A stretch of DNA of 48,851 bases from Rathayibacter sp. SD072. GTDB lineage: Bacteria; Actinomycetota; Actinomycetes; Actinomycetales; Microbacteriaceae. The position numbers and the translations under genes are program-made. The stretch's first letter is position 1. The number at the start of each line of letters is the position of its first letter. Below are positions 19,524-28,803 of the stretch, piece by piece. The notes beneath the pieces were generated by a model, which ran no database searches, was not told where the DNA came from, and saw only the letters and a list, made by a program, of their open reading frames with translations. The stretch spans positions 1 through 48,851 of the forward strand of contig NZ_JADILJ010000026.1 in NCBI RefSeq assembly GCF_017355185.1. Reading direction: 5' to 3'.

Positions 19524-21850
19524 CGACGACCGCACCCGACTTCCCGACCGGCACGATCCTGGGGTACCCGAGGATCGGCCGCAGGCGCGAGCTCAAGAAG
19601 GCCGTCGAGGCCTTCTGGAGCGGTGCCGCGACAGCCGACGAGCTCGAGCGCGAGGCCGCCGGCCTGCGCGCGGCGACGCGCGAGCGGCTCGCCGCTCTGG
19701 GACTCGGACGCACCGACTCCTCGATCCCGGAGGCGCACTCCTTCTACGACCAGGTCCTCGACACCACCGTCGCCGTCGGCGCGATCCCCGAGCGCTTCGC
19801 CGATCTCGCAGCCGACGGCTCGCTGGACCTCGCCGGCTACTTCACGCTGGCTCGCGGCGACGGTGAGCGCGCTCCGCTCGAGATGACCAAGTGGTTCGAC
19901 TCCAACTACCACTACCTCGTGCCGGAGATCGGGCCCGAGACGTCGTTCTCGGCCTCGGACGACCGCCGGGTGCGCGAGGTGGGGGAGGCTCGGGACGCCG
20001 GCTTCACCACCCGTCCGGTGCTCGTGGGACCGGTGACCTACCTCCTGCTCGCGAAGCCGACGGACCGGGCCCCCGAGGGGTTCTCCCCCCTCTCCCGTCT
20101 CGCCGATCTCCTCCCGGTCTACGTCGAGCTCCTGGCCCGGCTGCGCGCGGCGGGCGCCGACTGGGTGCAGCTCGACGAGCCCGCGCTGGTCTCGGAGTCG
20201 GTCGATGCGCCGCGAACGGAGGTGCTCGATGCCGTCCGCGAGGCGTACCGCGTGCTCGGCGGTGCGGTCGACCGTCCGGCGCTGTTCGTCGCGGCTCCCT
20301 ACGGCGATCTCCGCGACGCCCTGCCGGTGCTCGCCGCGTCGGCCGTGGAGGCCGTCGGAGTCGATCTCGTCAACGGATCGGCGCCGGCGCCCACCCCGGG
20401 GCTCGAGAGCACGGTGCTGGTCGCCGGCGTCGTCGACGGGCACAACGTGTGGCGGGGCGATCTCGCGGCGGCCCTCGTGACGGCCGAGGGGCTGCGACCG
20501 CTGGCGGGCGGCGTCGCCGTGTCCAGCTCCACGTCCCTCTTTCACGTCCCGCACGACGTGACGGACGAGCCGGATCTGGACCCGCGCCTGGCGTCCTGGC
20601 TCGCGTTCGCCGATCAGAAGGTCGAGCAGATCGCCGTCCTCGCCGAGGGGCTCCTCGCCGGCGCGGCGGCCGTCGAGCGGCCGCTGCGCGAGGCCACCGC
20701 CGCGCTCGAGGACCGTCGCTCCGCTCCCGGAGTGCGCGACGGCGCCGTGCGGCAGCGTGCGGCACGACTCACCGTCGACGATCACCGCCGAGTCCCCTAC
20801 GAGGAGCGCGAGGCGGCGCAGGAGCAGTCGCTCGGCCTCCCGGTGCTCCCCACCACGACGATCGGCTCCTTCCCCCAGACGCGGGGGATCCGCACCGCGC
20901 GGGCCGCTCTGACGCGCGGCGAGCTCTCGCACGAGCAGTACGTCGAGCGCATGCGCGACGAGATCCGGCAGGTGGTGGCGCTCCAGGAGGAGATCGGCCT
21001 CGACGTGCTGGTGCACGGGGAGCCCGAGCGCAACGACATGGTCCAGTACTTCGCCGAGAACCTCGACGGGTTCGCCGTCACGCGCAACGGCTGGGTCCAG
21101 TCCTACGGGAGCCGCTGCACGCGCCCGTCGCTGCTCTGGGGCGACGTCTCGCGGCCCGCGCCGATCACCGTCGAGTGGTCGAGCTTCACCCAGTCGCTCA
21201 CCGAGCGGCCGGTCAAGGGCATGCTCACCGGGCCGGTGACGATCCTGGCCTGGTCCTTCGTCCGCGACGACCAGCCGCTGGCGGACACGGCCGTGCAGGT
21301 GGCGCTGAGCCTCCGCGACGAGATCGCCGACCTCGAGGCCGCGGGCATCCGCATCGTCCAGGTCGACGAGCCCGCCCTCCGCGAACTCCTGCCGCTCGAG
21401 AAGGCGGATCAGCCGGACTACCTCGAGTGGTCCGTCGAGTCCTTCCGGCTCGCGACGGCCGGAGCCCGCGCCGCGACGCAGATCCACACGCACCTCTGCT
21501 ACTCCGAGTTCGGCGTGGTCATCGACGCGATCGACCGGCTCGACGCCGATGTGACGAGCATCGAGGCTGCGCGCTCCCGGATGGAGGTCGTCGTCGACAT
21601 CGAGCGCTCGGGCTTCGCCCGGGGCATCGGCCCGGGCGTCTACGACATCCACTCCCCACGGGTGCCGGGCGTCGAGGAGGTCTCGGACCTCGTCGGAACC
21701 GCGCTCGGCTCCATCCCCGCGCGGCAGGTCTGGATCAACCCGGACTGCGGCCTCAAGACGCGCGGGTACGACGAGACGGTAGCGTCGCTGCGCTCCCTGG
21801 TCGCGGCGGCGGCCGAGGCGCGCCTCGCGCTGACGGAGGCTGTCGTCTAG
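19520..21850 (+). CDS. metE: cobalamin-independent methionine synthase MetE
   Basis: MetE transfers the methyl group of 5-methyl-THF polyglutamate to homocysteine without B12. The product has 776 residues, the normal two-barrel length. The start GYPRIGRRRELKKA is typical. Zinc ligands are visible in HTHLCYSEF (about residues 655-663) and in NPDCGLKTR near residue 742. The second barrel begins with TTTIGSFPQT. ATG 19520 overlaps the metF stop. A 20-bp terminator follows, shared with lexA. Confidence 0.96.
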   Translation: MTTTAPDFPTGTILGYPRIGRRRELKKAVEAFWSGAATADELEREAAGLRAATRERLAALGLGRTDSSIPEAHSFYDQVLDTTVAVGAIPERFADLAADGSLDLAGYFTLARGDGERAPLEMTKWFDSNYHYLVPEIGPETSFSASDDRRVREVGEARDAGFTTRPVLVGPVTYLLLAKPTDRAPEGFSPLSRLADLLPVYVELLARLRAAGADWVQLDEPALVSESVDAPRTEVLDAVREAYRVLGGAVDRPALFVAAPYGDLRDALPVLAASAVEAVGVDLVNGSAPAPTPGLESTVLVAGVVDGHNVWRGDLAAALVTAEGLRPLAGGVAVSSSTSLFHVPHDVTDEPDLDPRLASWLAFADQKVEQIAVLAEGLLAGAAAVERPLREATAALEDRRSAPGVRDGAVRQRAARLTVDDHRRVPYEEREAAQEQSLGLPVLPTTTIGSFPQTRGIRTARAALTRGELSHEQYVERMRDEIRQVVALQEEIGLDVLVHGEPERNDMVQYFAENLDGFAVTRNGWVQSYGSRCTRPSLLWGDVSRPAPITVEWSSFTQSLTERPVKGMLTGPVTILAWSFVRDDQPLADTAVQVALSLRDEIADLEAAGIRIVQVDEPALRELLPLEKADQPDYLEWSVESFRLATAGARAATQIHTHLCYSEFGVVIDAIDRLDADVTSIEAARSRMEVVVDIERSGFARGIGPGVYDIHSPRVPGVEEVSDLVGTALGSIPARQVWINPDCGLKTRGYDETVASLRSLVAAAAEARLALTEAVV

Positions 21851-21860
21851 AAGAGCTCTC

Positions 21861-21907
21861 ACGACGAAGGGGGCGGACGGCGCGCAGCCGTCCGCCCCCT
21901 TCGTCGT
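21861..21907. terminator. bidirectional terminator between metE and lexA
   Basis: A perfect 20-bp inverted repeat (21861-21880 with 21888-21907) surrounds a 7-nt loop. It lies between convergent genes and ends 6 nt before the lexA stop, so it can serve both strands. Confidence 0.85.
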
Positions 21908-21913
21908 CGGCGC

Positions 21914-22603
21914 TCAGACGGAGCGCAGGACCGCGACGATCTTGCCGAGCACCTCGGCCTCGTCGCCGAGGATCGGCTCGAAGTTCGAGTTGCGGGGGAG
22001 CAGCCAGGTGTGCCCGTCTCGCTGGCGCAGGACCTTCACCGTGGCCTCGCCGTCGAGCATCGCCGCGACGATCTCGCCGTTCTCGGCCGTGCGCTGCGAC
22101 CGCACGACGACCCAGTCGCCGTCGCAGATCGCGGCGTCGATCATCGACTCGCCCACGACCTTGAGCATGAAGAGCTCGCCCTTGCCCACCAGCTGGCGGG
22201 GGAGGGGGAACACCTCGTCGATCTGCTGGTCCGCCGTGATGGGGACTCCGGCGGCGATCCGCCCGACCAGCGGCACCATCGCGGCGTCGCCGACCGTCAC
22301 GCTCGACTCGAACGACCCGTCGTCCTCGGTCGAGCTCGGCACGTCGATGAGGATCTCGAGAGCGCGCGGGCGGTTCGGATCGCGGCGGAGGTAGCCGCTG
22401 AGCTCGAGCTGGTTCAGCTGGTGCGTGACGCTCGAGAGCGAGGCGAGGCCGACCGCGTCGCCGATCTCGCGCATGCTCGGCGGGTAGCCCCGGCTCGAGA
22501 CCGAGCGCTGGATCGCGTCGAGGATCGCGAGCTGCTTCGCGCTCAGGTTCTTCCGGCGGCGTCCGGTGCCCTGCTTGGCCTTGGCGGTCTGCGCGTCGCT
22601 CAC
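21914..22603 (-). CDS. lexA: SOS repressor LexA
   Basis: LexA represses DNA-damage genes and cleaves itself when activated by RecA. The product has 229 residues. The winged helix-turn-helix covers residues 20-85 ([13 protein letters not shown]). The cleavage bond is Ala118-Gly119 in RIAAGVPI. The catalytic pair is Ser153 (VGESMIDA) and Lys190 (TVKVLRQ). The gene is divergent from a LysM gene, as lexA is from SOS division inhibitors in Corynebacterium and Mycobacterium. A LexA-like box lies upstream. Confidence 0.97.
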   Translation of the reverse strand: MSDAQTAKAKQGTGRRRKNLSAKQLAILDAIQRSVSSRGYPPSMREIGDAVGLASLSSVTHQLNQLELSGYLRRDPNRPRALEILIDVPSSTEDDGSFESSVTVGDAAMVPLVGRIAAGVPITADQQIDEVFPLPRQLVGKGELFMLKVVGESMIDAAICDGDWVVVRSQRTAENGEIVAAMLDGEATVKVLRQRDGHTWLLPRNSNFEPILGDEAEVLGKIVAVLRSV

Positions 22604-22726
22604 GTGATCCTCTCTCGGCGCGCACCCCGCGTGCGCGCCCGCCCGGGTTGCGGTCGATCGCCGATGTCGGTGGTCGCTGCTGTACTACCAGCGGGCTCTC
22701 GAAACTGTATCCGGCAAGGGTGGCCG

Positions 22727-22745
22727 TTCGAAACATTCGTTCGAG
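22727..22745 (-). promoter_or_regulatory. LexA-like box near the lexA promoter
   Basis: Read on the minus strand this is TCGAACGAATGTTTCGAA, which carries TCGAAC-N4-GTT with one extra T before CGA compared with the consensus. A minus-strand TACAGT (-10 like) lies about 17 nt further toward lexA, so the box covers the likely -35 region. Confidence 0.55.
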
Positions 22746-22787
22746 TGTGTCGCGCGTTCTCGACAACGGATACGACGCGTCAGGCTC

Positions 22788-22819
22788 TTGCCTCCCGCTT
22801 TTTTCGAAGATATATTCGG
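22788..22819 (+). promoter_or_regulatory. SOS-type promoter of the LysM gene with LexA box over the -10
   Basis: TTGCCT (22788-22793) and TATATT (22811-22816) are 17 nt apart, the best sigma-70-type promoter in the window. TCGAA-N6-TTCGG (22804-22819), one base from a LexA half-site pair with the correct spacing, covers the -10. Confidence 0.7.
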
Positions 22820-22886
22820 AACAGAGGTTCGGGGCGGCCTCCCGGCCGAGGTCCGCCCCGAATCCCTGCTGAAAGGAGCGATCCCC

Positions 22887-23279
22887 ATGATCGATCAGCA
22901 CACCCACCAGCACAGCACCGCCGCCCTCGACGGTGCCGACGCGAAGCGTCCTGCCGTCGTGCGCACGCGACTCCGGATCACCCGCCGCGGCCGAGCCGCC
23001 CTCTCGGTTCTCGGGGCGCTCCCGCTCATCGCCGGCGCCTTCGCGTTCGGGCTCAACGGTGGAGGAGCGGTCGCCTCGGCCGAGACCTCCGAGGTCGAGT
23101 TCCAGTACGTGACGGTGCGCGCGGGGGAGTCGCTCTGGTCCCTCGCCGAGGAGATCGCACCCGACAGTGACCCGCGCGATGTCGTCTCCGACATCGTCTC
23201 CCTCAACCAGCTCTCGAGCGCCGGCCTCGAGCCCGGGCAGCGCCTCGCCGTCCCCGGCGCCTACGAGCTGGTCCGCTGA
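22887..23279 (+). CDS. LysM protein, probable SOS-induced cell-division inhibitor (ChiZ/DivS/YneA-like)
   Basis: The product has 130 residues: a basic cytoplasmic tail, one membrane segment (about residues 38-57) and an external LysM domain (about 73-124, YVTVRAGESLWSLAEEI to GQRLAVPGAY). ATG 22887 follows GAAAGGAG. Small LysM membrane proteins divergent from lexA are SOS-induced division inhibitors in other Gram-positives (M. tuberculosis Rv2719c/ChiZ, C. glutamicum DivS, B. subtilis YneA). The architecture, location and LexA box all fit. The function is inferred; a plain cell-wall binding protein is the alternative. Confidence 0.85.
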   Translation: MIDQHTHQHSTAALDGADAKRPAVVRTRLRITRRGRAALSVLGALPLIAGAFAFGLNGGGAVASAETSEVEFQYVTVRAGESLWSLAEEIAPDSDPRDVVSDIVSLNQLSSAGLEPGQRLAVPGAYELVR

Positions 23280-23337
23280 GCGGAGCGCCGGCTCGGCTCG
23301 ACTCTGCGGCGGGCCCTGCCTCCTCGACGGGCGCCGC

Positions 23338-23343
23338 TACCAT
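23338..23343 (+). promoter_or_regulatory. -10 element of hisC (leaderless)
   Basis: TACCAT lies 6 nt before GTG 23350. Confidence 0.55.
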
Positions 23344-23349
23344 TCCCTG

Positions 23350-24462
23350 GTGACGACTCTCGACGACCTCCCTCTCCGTGACGACCTCCGCGGCAAGCTG
23401 CCCTACGGCGCTCCGCAGAAGGTCGTCCCCGTCGCCCTCAACGTCAACGAGAACACGCACCCCGTCCCCGACGACGTCATCGCCGACATCGTCGAGCGGG
23501 TGTCGGTCGCTCTGCGGACCGTGAACCGGTACCCCGACCGCGAGTTCCGTGAGCTGCGGGACTCGCTCGCCGGTTACCTCGGTCACGGACTGACCGCCGA
23601 CAACATCTGGGCGGCGAACGGATCGAACGAGGTGCTGCAGCACATCCTGCAGGCCTTCGGCGGACCGGGTCGCTCGCTCCTCGGCTTCGCCCCGACCTAC
23701 TCGATGTACTCGATCCTCGCCTCCGGCAGCGGCACCGAGTGGATCCCCGCGCCCCGGCAGGCCGACTTCGAGGTCGGAGCCGACCACGCGGCGGAGCAGG
23801 TCCGCCGTGCGCAGCCGGACATCGTCTTCCTCTGCGCGCCGAACAACCCGACGGGCACACCCCTGCCGCTCGCGACCATCGAGGCCGTGTACAACGCGAC
23901 CTCCGGGATCGTCGTCGTCGACGAGGCGTACGCCGAGTTCGGCGGCCGAGGCGCCGACACGGCACTGAGCCTGCTCCCCGGCCGCCCCCGACTGCTCGTC
24001 TCGCGCACGATGAGCAAGGCCTTCGCCTTCGCCGGCGTGCGCCTCGGCTACCTGGCCGCCGACCCCGCGGTCGTCGACGCCCTCCGGCTCGTCCGCCTGC
24101 CGTACCACCTCTCCGCCCTCACGCAGGCGGCCGCCACCGCGGCCCTCGCCCACGCCGACGAGATGCTCGCGATGGTCGGCGACATCATCGAGCAGCGCGA
24201 CCGCATGGTCGTCGGCCTCCGCGAGCTCGGCTACACCCCCCACGCGACGGGCAGCAACTTCGTCCTGTTCGGCGGGGTCGCCGACCCCGCCGCGACCTTC
24301 GAGGCGCTGCTGGCTCGAGGCGTCCTGATCCGCGACGTCGGCATCGCCGGGCACCTGCGGGTGAGCGCGGGCACCGAGGAGGAGACGACCGCGTTCCTCG
24401 AGGCGCTGCGCTCGCTGCCGGCACCCGATGCCGACCCGGCGACGGCGCTCGCGCACGAGTAG
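23350..24462 (+). CDS. hisC: histidinol-phosphate aminotransferase HisC
   Basis: HisC is a PLP enzyme converting imidazole-acetol phosphate to histidinol phosphate. The product has 370 residues. The PLP lysine is Lys223 in [17 protein letters not shown], and VNENTHPVP and [10 protein letters not shown] are class II aminotransferase hallmarks. The GTG start is set by the -10 hexamer 6 nt upstream. In many actinobacteria hisD precedes hisC; here the LysM gene does, and hisD is not in the window. Confidence 0.94.
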   Translation: MTTLDDLPLRDDLRGKLPYGAPQKVVPVALNVNENTHPVPDDVIADIVERVSVALRTVNRYPDREFRELRDSLAGYLGHGLTADNIWAANGSNEVLQHILQAFGGPGRSLLGFAPTYSMYSILASGSGTEWIPAPRQADFEVGADHAAEQVRRAQPDIVFLCAPNNPTGTPLPLATIEAVYNATSGIVVVDEAYAEFGGRGADTALSLLPGRPRLLVSRTMSKAFAFAGVRLGYLAADPAVVDALRLVRLPYHLSALTQAAATAALAHADEMLAMVGDIIEQRDRMVVGLRELGYTPHATGSNFVLFGGVADPAATFEALLARGVLIRDVGIAGHLRVSAGTEEETTAFLEALRSLPAPDADPATALAHE

Positions 24463-24495
24463 CGCGCACCCGCCGAGGGGTGCGGGGGCGGCGAA

Positions 24496-24501
24496 TAGAC
24501 T
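24496..24501 (+). promoter_or_regulatory. -10 element of hisB (leaderless)
   Basis: TAGACT lies 6 nt before ATG 24508. Confidence 0.55.
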
Positions 24502-24507
24502 GGTCCC

Positions 24508-25128
24508 ATGACCTCCCCGAGCGCCGCACCCGGGCGCACCGCCTCCCTCAGCCGTGCCACCAGCGAGTCGAGCATCGAGCTCTCGATCGACCTCGACGGC
24601 ACCGGTGCCGCGGACCTCGAGACCGGCGTGCCCTTCTTCGACCACCTGCTCACCGCCTTCGCGAAGCACTCGCTCACCGACCTCCGGGTGCGCGCCACGG
24701 GCGACGTCGAGATCGACATCCACCACACGGCCGAGGACATCGGCATCGTGCTGGGCACCGCGATCCGGCAGGCGCTGGGCGACAAGAGCGGCATCTCGCG
24801 GTTCGGCGATGCCCTGGTCCCGCTCGACGAGGCCCTCGTCCAGGCAGTCGTGGACATCTCCGGCCGCCCCTACCTCGTGCACACGGGGGAGCCGGAGGGC
24901 TTCGCCCTGCACCTCATCGGCGGGCACTTCACCGGCTCGATGGTCCGCCACGTCTTCGAGGCCATCGCCTTCAACGCGGGCCTCACCGTGCACGTGACCG
25001 TGCTCGGCGGTCGCGATCCGCACCACATCGCCGAAGCGGAGTTCAAGGCGTTCGCCCGCGCCTTCCGCCAGGCCAAGGCGTTCGACCCGCTCGTCGCTGG
25101 GGTCCCCTCCACGAAGGGCGCGCTGTGA
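24508..25128 (+). CDS. hisB: imidazoleglycerol-phosphate dehydratase HisB
   Basis: HisB dehydrates imidazole glycerol phosphate. The product has 206 residues, a monofunctional dehydratase without the phosphatase domain of enteric HisB. Metal-binding motifs are [33 protein letters not shown] and [16 protein letters not shown]. The stop overlaps the hisH start (GTGA). A TANNNT hexamer before the ATG suggests its own leaderless promoter in addition to any hisC read-through. Confidence 0.96.
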   Translation: MTSPSAAPGRTASLSRATSESSIELSIDLDGTGAADLETGVPFFDHLLTAFAKHSLTDLRVRATGDVEIDIHHTAEDIGIVLGTAIRQALGDKSGISRFGDALVPLDEALVQAVVDISGRPYLVHTGEPEGFALHLIGGHFTGSMVRHVFEAIAFNAGLTVHVTVLGGRDPHHIAEAEFKAFARAFRQAKAFDPLVAGVPSTKGAL

Positions 25129-25769
25129 GCGCCCGCCCGTCCGTCGTCGTCTACGACTACGGATCCGGCAACGTCCACTCCGCCGTCAAGGCGCTCGAGC
25201 TCGCCGGGGCCGATGTCGAGCTCACCTCCGACCGCCGGAAGGCGCTGGAGGCCGACGGGCTGCTCGTCCCCGGAGTCGGCGCGTTCAGCGCGGTCATGGA
25301 CGCTCTCACGAAGGCGCGGGGCGGCGAGATCATCGACAAGCGGCTCTCGGGGGGCCGCCCGGTCCTGGGGATCTGCGTCGGCATGCAGGTGCTCTTCGAG
25401 CGCGGCGTCGAGCGCGGCGTCGAGAGCGAGGGACTGGGCGAGTGGCCCGGCACGGTCGACCTCCTCCCCGCCGAGGTGGTCCCGCACATGGGCTGGAACA
25501 CCGTTCAGGCGCCCGCGGGCTCGGTCCTCTTCGACGGCATCGCCGACGAGCGCTTCTACTTCGTGCACTCGTACGGCGCCCGGGAGTGGTCGCTCGACGT
25601 CATCCCTCCGTTCCCGGCTCCCGCGGTCACCTGGTCCGATCACGGCGGTCCCTTCATCGCGGCGGTCGAGAACGGTCCTCTCTCGGCGACCCAGTTCCAC
25701 CCCGAGAAGTCGGGCGCCGCGGGCCTGCGGCTCCTCTCCAATTGGCTGGGCGGGCTCCGCACGAACTAG
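25125..25769 (+). CDS. hisH: imidazole glycerol phosphate synthase glutaminase subunit HisH
   Basis: HisH is the glutamine amidotransferase half of the HisHF complex. The product has 214 residues with the class I triad: Cys84 in [11 protein letters not shown], then His192 and Glu194 in QFHPEKSG. The start [13 protein letters not shown] is typical. A short repeat, [12 protein letters not shown], lies after the nucleophile loop. The partner hisF is not in the window. GTG 25125 overlaps the hisB stop, and its TAG stop is part of a -10-like TAGGAT. Confidence 0.95.
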   Translation: MSARPSVVVYDYGSGNVHSAVKALELAGADVELTSDRRKALEADGLLVPGVGAFSAVMDALTKARGGEIIDKRLSGGRPVLGICVGMQVLFERGVERGVESEGLGEWPGTVDLLPAEVVPHMGWNTVQAPAGSVLFDGIADERFYFVHSYGAREWSLDVIPPFPAPAVTWSDHGGPFIAAVENGPLSATQFHPEKSGAAGLRLLSNWLGGLRTN

Positions 25770-25772
25770 GAT
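25767..25772 (+). promoter_or_regulatory. candidate -10 for priA overlapping the hisH stop
   Basis: TAGGAT includes the hisH TAG stop codon and would give a leader of about 64 nt before ATG 25843, which has its own ribosome-binding site. Confidence 0.35.
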
Positions 25773-25842
25773 CGGCCGGTGGTCGGCGCCGCTCCCGGTG
25801 AGCGCCGCCTCTGCACCAGGGCTCCCGAGACTGAGGATGACG

Positions 25843-26589
25843 ATGAGCGAGTTCACCAAGGCCCCGGGCCTTGTCCTTCTCCCCGCGATCGACGTGGCCG
25901 GCGGCAAGGCCGTCCGCCTGACGCAGGGCGAGGCGGGGACCGAGACCAACTACGGTGACCCGATCGACGCGGCCGGCGACTGGGCCGACCAGGGCGCGGA
26001 GTGGATCCACCTCGTCGACCTCGACGCCGCCTTCGGCCGGGGCGACAACCACGGGATCATGAAGAAGGTGATCCGCCAGGTGAAGGGCGTCAACGTCGAG
26101 CTCTCGGGCGGCATCCGCGACGACCGCAGCCTCGAGTCGGCACTCAGCGCCGGAGCGAAGCGCATCAACCTCGGCACCGCCGCTCTCGAGAACCCCGAGT
26201 GGGCCGCGAGCGTCATCGCTCAGTACGGCGACCAGATCGCCGTCGGGCTCGATGTGCGCGGCACCACGCTCGCCGCCCGCGGCTGGACGAAGGAGGGCGG
26301 CGACCTCTGGCAGGTCCTCGACCGTCTCGAGGAGGCCGGCTGCACGCGCTACGTCGTCACCGATGTGACCAAGGACGGGACGCTGAAGGGGCCGAACCTC
26401 GAGCTGCTCGAGCAGGTCATGGCCCGGACCCGCCGTCCGGTCATCGCCTCCGGCGGCATCTCGAACCTCGACGACATCGCCGCCCTGCGCGATCTCGTCC
26501 CGCAGGGCCTCGAGGGAGCGATCGTCGGCAAGGCCCTCTACGCCGGGGCGTTCACGCTCGCGGAGGCGCTGGATGTCGCGTCCGAGTGA
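25843..26589 (+). CDS. priA: phosphoribosyl isomerase PriA/HisA
   Basis: The enzyme isomerises ProFAR in histidine synthesis. In actinobacteria PriA also does the TrpF step of tryptophan synthesis. The product has 248 residues. The catalytic acids are Asp17 (LLPAIDV) and Asp174 (VTDVTKDGT). Arg25 and the RGW motif (Arg146, Trp148) match the residues that give PriA its dual specificity, which plain HisA lacks. GAGG lies 6 nt before ATG 25843; ATG 25837 is too close to it. The gene overlaps sseB by 17 nt. Confidence 0.92.
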   Translation: MSEFTKAPGLVLLPAIDVAGGKAVRLTQGEAGTETNYGDPIDAAGDWADQGAEWIHLVDLDAAFGRGDNHGIMKKVIRQVKGVNVELSGGIRDDRSLESALSAGAKRINLGTAALENPEWAASVIAQYGDQIAVGLDVRGTTLAARGWTKEGGDLWQVLDRLEEAGCTRYVVTDVTKDGTLKGPNLELLEQVMARTRRPVIASGGISNLDDIAALRDLVPQGLEGAIVGKALYAGAFTLAEALDVASE

Positions 26590-27361
26590 CGGACGCCCGC
26601 TCCCCTCGCATCTGACGGACTCCGCCGGGACCCCCTGGGCCGGCCGGCACTTCGCGCCGAGCGCGGGGAACGAGGACGACGGCCGTGCGCCGGAGCCCCT
26701 CGCGCGCGCTCTCGCCGACTTCGGCGCCGGCTCGCGCGGTCCGGAGGCCGTGGTCGACGCCCTGCGCGAGTCCCGGCTGCTGATCCCCCTCGTCGCGCAC
26801 CTCGGGGAGGAGGGGGACGAGGTCGGCGGCCTGCGCACCGACAAGACGCAGGAGCTCTCGATCGTCACCGTCGCGGGGCCGGACGGCCGCAGCGTCCTCC
26901 CTGTCTTCAGCAGTGTCGACACGATGCGGCGCTGGGACGCCTCTGCGCGCCCGGTTCCCGTCGACGGCCGTCGAGCGGCGCTGGCCGCGGTGGCGGAGTC
27001 GACCGAGCTCCTGGTGCTCGACGCCGCCTCGGACCACGAGTTCGCCGTGCGCCGACCCGCGGTCTGGGCGATCGCCGAGGGCGCGCCGTGGCGTTCGAGC
27101 GCCGGGGATCCGGAGGTGCTCGCCGCTCTGCGGGCGGCGGCCCGGGACGAGGCGAGCGTCGTCTCGGTCGACGTCCGGCCCGGTGACCCGCGTCAGCGGC
27201 TCCAGGGGCCGGAGATCGTCGTGGTGCTGGCCCTCGTGCCCGGGCTCGACCGCGAGGCGCTCGGCGCCCTCGTGACTCGGCTGGGGGAGAGGTGGTCGGC
27301 CGAGGAGGTCATCGCCTCACGGGTCGACTCGCTCTCGGTGCAGCCGACTCCCGCCCGCTGA
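26573..27361 (+). CDS. SseB family protein
   Basis: The product has 262 residues. An SseB-like core begins near [14 protein letters not shown] and continues through [14 protein letters not shown] and [21 protein letters not shown]. The function of this family in non-pathogens is unknown. It overlaps the end of priA by 17 nt, so it is probably translated from the same mRNA. priA-sseB followed by the DUF1844 and infC genes is a common arrangement in actinobacteria. It is convergent with the DUF1844 gene with a 1-nt gap. Confidence 0.85.
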   Translation: MSRPSDGRPLPSHLTDSAGTPWAGRHFAPSAGNEDDGRAPEPLARALADFGAGSRGPEAVVDALRESRLLIPLVAHLGEEGDEVGGLRTDKTQELSIVTVAGPDGRSVLPVFSSVDTMRRWDASARPVPVDGRRAALAAVAESTELLVLDAASDHEFAVRRPAVWAIAEGAPWRSSAGDPEVLAALRAAARDEASVVSVDVRPGDPRQRLQGPEIVVVLALVPGLDREALGALVTRLGERWSAEEVIASRVDSLSVQPTPAR

Positions 27362-27362
27362 C

Positions 27363-27743
27363 TCAGGTGACCGGGCCGGTCCACTTCTCGCCCGGGCCCT
27401 TGCCGATCGGATCGGGGAGGGGGGACGCCTCGCGGAACGCGAGCTGGAGCGTCCGCAGCCCGTCGCGCAGGCTCCGCGCGTGCATGTCGCTGATGTCGGG
27501 AGCTCCTGCGGTCACGAGCCCGGCCAGCGCGTTGATCAGCTTGCGCGCCTCGTCGAGATCGACCTGGGCGCCCGGCTCGTCGGCGAGTCCGCACTTGACC
27601 GCGGCAGCGCTCATCAGGTGCACGGCGGCGGTGGTGATGATCTCCACCGCGGGGACCTCCGCGATGTCGCGGGCGGCCTCCACGTCGGAGGAGTCGTCGG
27701 CATCGCCGAAGCGGCGGGCGTAGTCGTCGTCGTACTGGGCCAT
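27363..27743 (-). CDS. DUF1844 domain-containing protein
   Basis: The product has 126 residues. The conserved core (PAVEIITTAAVHLMSAAAVKCGL through DLDEARKLINALAGLV) matches DUF1844, a small family with no known activity that sits by infC in many actinobacteria. The N-terminus is acidic. The minus-strand ATG 27743 follows GAAGGA. It is divergent from the infC leader. Confidence 0.85.
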   Translation of the reverse strand: MAQYDDDYARRFGDADDSSDVEAARDIAEVPAVEIITTAAVHLMSAAAVKCGLADEPGAQVDLDEARKLINALAGLVTAGAPDISDMHARSLRDGLRTLQLAFREASPLPDPIGKGPGEKWTGPVT

Positions 27744-27840
27744 GGGTCCTTCGTTCGGTGGATCGGGCCCGTGCCGGGGCCTCGCGGAGGGGCTCCGGGA
27801 GGCGAGCGCATCCGCTCTGTCGCCCGGGCCGGGATTCTGC
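27744..27840. other. divergent intergenic region between the DUF1844 gene and infC
   Basis: No gene is seen. It must hold the DUF1844 promoter on the minus strand, but no clear -10/-35 pair stands out there. The plus-strand infC promoter begins at its right edge. Confidence 0.4.
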
Positions 27841-27846
27841 TAAGGT
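27841..27846 (+). promoter_or_regulatory. candidate -10 of infC-rpmI-rplT operon
   Basis: TAAGGT matches TANNNT, with a weak TGTCGC 17 nt upstream. Transcription from here would give a leader of about 255 nt. Confidence 0.45.
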
Positions 27847-27852
27847 GATGCG

Positions 27853-28107
27853 GGCTCCGAGGCATGTCCTCGGTTCGAAAGTGGAGATTCTCCCACCCGC
27901 GCTTGACCGCTTCACTAGGTTACCGGGTCTGAAGCACTCCGCCCTCGGTGACGAGGGCAGGACTGCGGCACCCGAGCGAAACCTCGGAGGCCGGGTCGCA
28001 GGGTGCGAGCACGTGCACGAGCACGTCAGGAATCTCCTCTCTCGGGATGCGCCGGATCAGAATCCGGCAGCAGAGCAGCTACTCACCGAGATCAGAGGAG
28101 AAACGCA
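27853..28107 (+). promoter_or_regulatory. structured leader of infC with anti-Shine-Dalgarno
   Basis: Five perfect hairpins are visible: CCGAGG/CCTCGG (27857-27873), GCCCTCG-GTGA-CGAGGGC (27941-27958, GNRA loop), CCGAG/CTCGG (27972-27987), ACGTGC-ACGA-GCACGT (28011-28026) and GCCGGAT-CAGA-ATCCGGC (28051-28068). TCTCCTCT (28033-28040) is fully complementary to the infC Shine-Dalgarno AGAGGAGA (28094-28101) and the last hairpin lies between them. This looks like a translational switch of the IF3/L20 autoregulation type. Confidence 0.6.
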
Positions 28108-28707
28108 ATCAGCGATCCCCGTACCAACGACCGAATCCGCGTCCCCGAGGTCCGCCTCGTGGGTCCCGCCGGAGAACAGGTCGGCGTCGTGAAAATCGAG
28201 GTCGCCCTGCGACTCGCGCAGGACGCAGACCTGGATCTGGTCGAGGTTGCTCCCAACTCCAAGCCTCCCGTCGCCAAGATCATGGACTACGGGAAGTTCA
28301 AGTACGAGCAGGCCCAGAAGCTCAAGGAAGCCCGTCGCAACCAGGCGAACACGATCCTCAAGGAGGTCCGTTTCCGCCTGAAGATCGACAAGCACGACTA
28401 CGAGACCAAGCGCAAGCGCGCCGAGGGCTTCCTCAAGGCCGGCGACAAGGTCAAGGCCATGATCCTGTTCCGCGGTCGCGAGCAGTCCCGCCCCGAGATG
28501 GGCGTCCGACTCCTGCAGCGCTTCGCGGAGGACGTGTCCGAGTTCGGCCAGGTCGAGTCCACCCCGACCATCGACGGTCGCAACATGGTGATGGTCATCG
28601 GCCCCCTGAAGAACAAGTCCGAGGCCAAGGCCGAGGCCAACGCGGTTCGCGCGGCTCGCCGCGAGGCCAACACCCCTGAGGAATCGGCCGAGGCCGAATC
28701 CGTCTGA
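28108..28707 (+). CDS. infC: translation initiation factor IF-3 (ATC start codon)
   Basis: IF-3 binds the 30S subunit and checks the start codon-initiator tRNA match. The product has 199 residues. Homology begins at [19 protein letters not shown] and continues through [12 protein letters not shown] and [16 protein letters not shown], with a C-terminal extension rich in Ala/Glu. The start is ATC 28108, 7 nt after AGAGGAG; no ATG or GTG is suitably placed. Non-AUG starts are a known autoregulatory trait of infC. A frame open back to GTG 28003 has no ribosome-binding site and no homology. Confidence 0.93.
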   Translation: MSDPRTNDRIRVPEVRLVGPAGEQVGVVKIEVALRLAQDADLDLVEVAPNSKPPVAKIMDYGKFKYEQAQKLKEARRNQANTILKEVRFRLKIDKHDYETKRKRAEGFLKAGDKVKAMILFRGREQSRPEMGVRLLQRFAEDVSEFGQVESTPTIDGRNMVMVIGPLKNKSEAKAEANAVRAARREANTPEESAEAESV

Positions 28708-28803
28708 TACTTCGCCGCCCCGGTCTCGGGGCCGGTGGACGCCCTGCTCGCGGGGCACCGGTTTCGCCCCGCTGACGTGGGTGCGACGTGACAAGGAGAG
28801 AAC

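Noticed and set aside
19169-21862. Minus-strand open frame of about 900 codons opposite metE
   Set aside because: Antisense shadow of metE.
28003-28107. Longer infC product starting at GTG 28003
   Set aside because: The stretch is the structured leader; homology and the Shine-Dalgarno point to ATC 28108.
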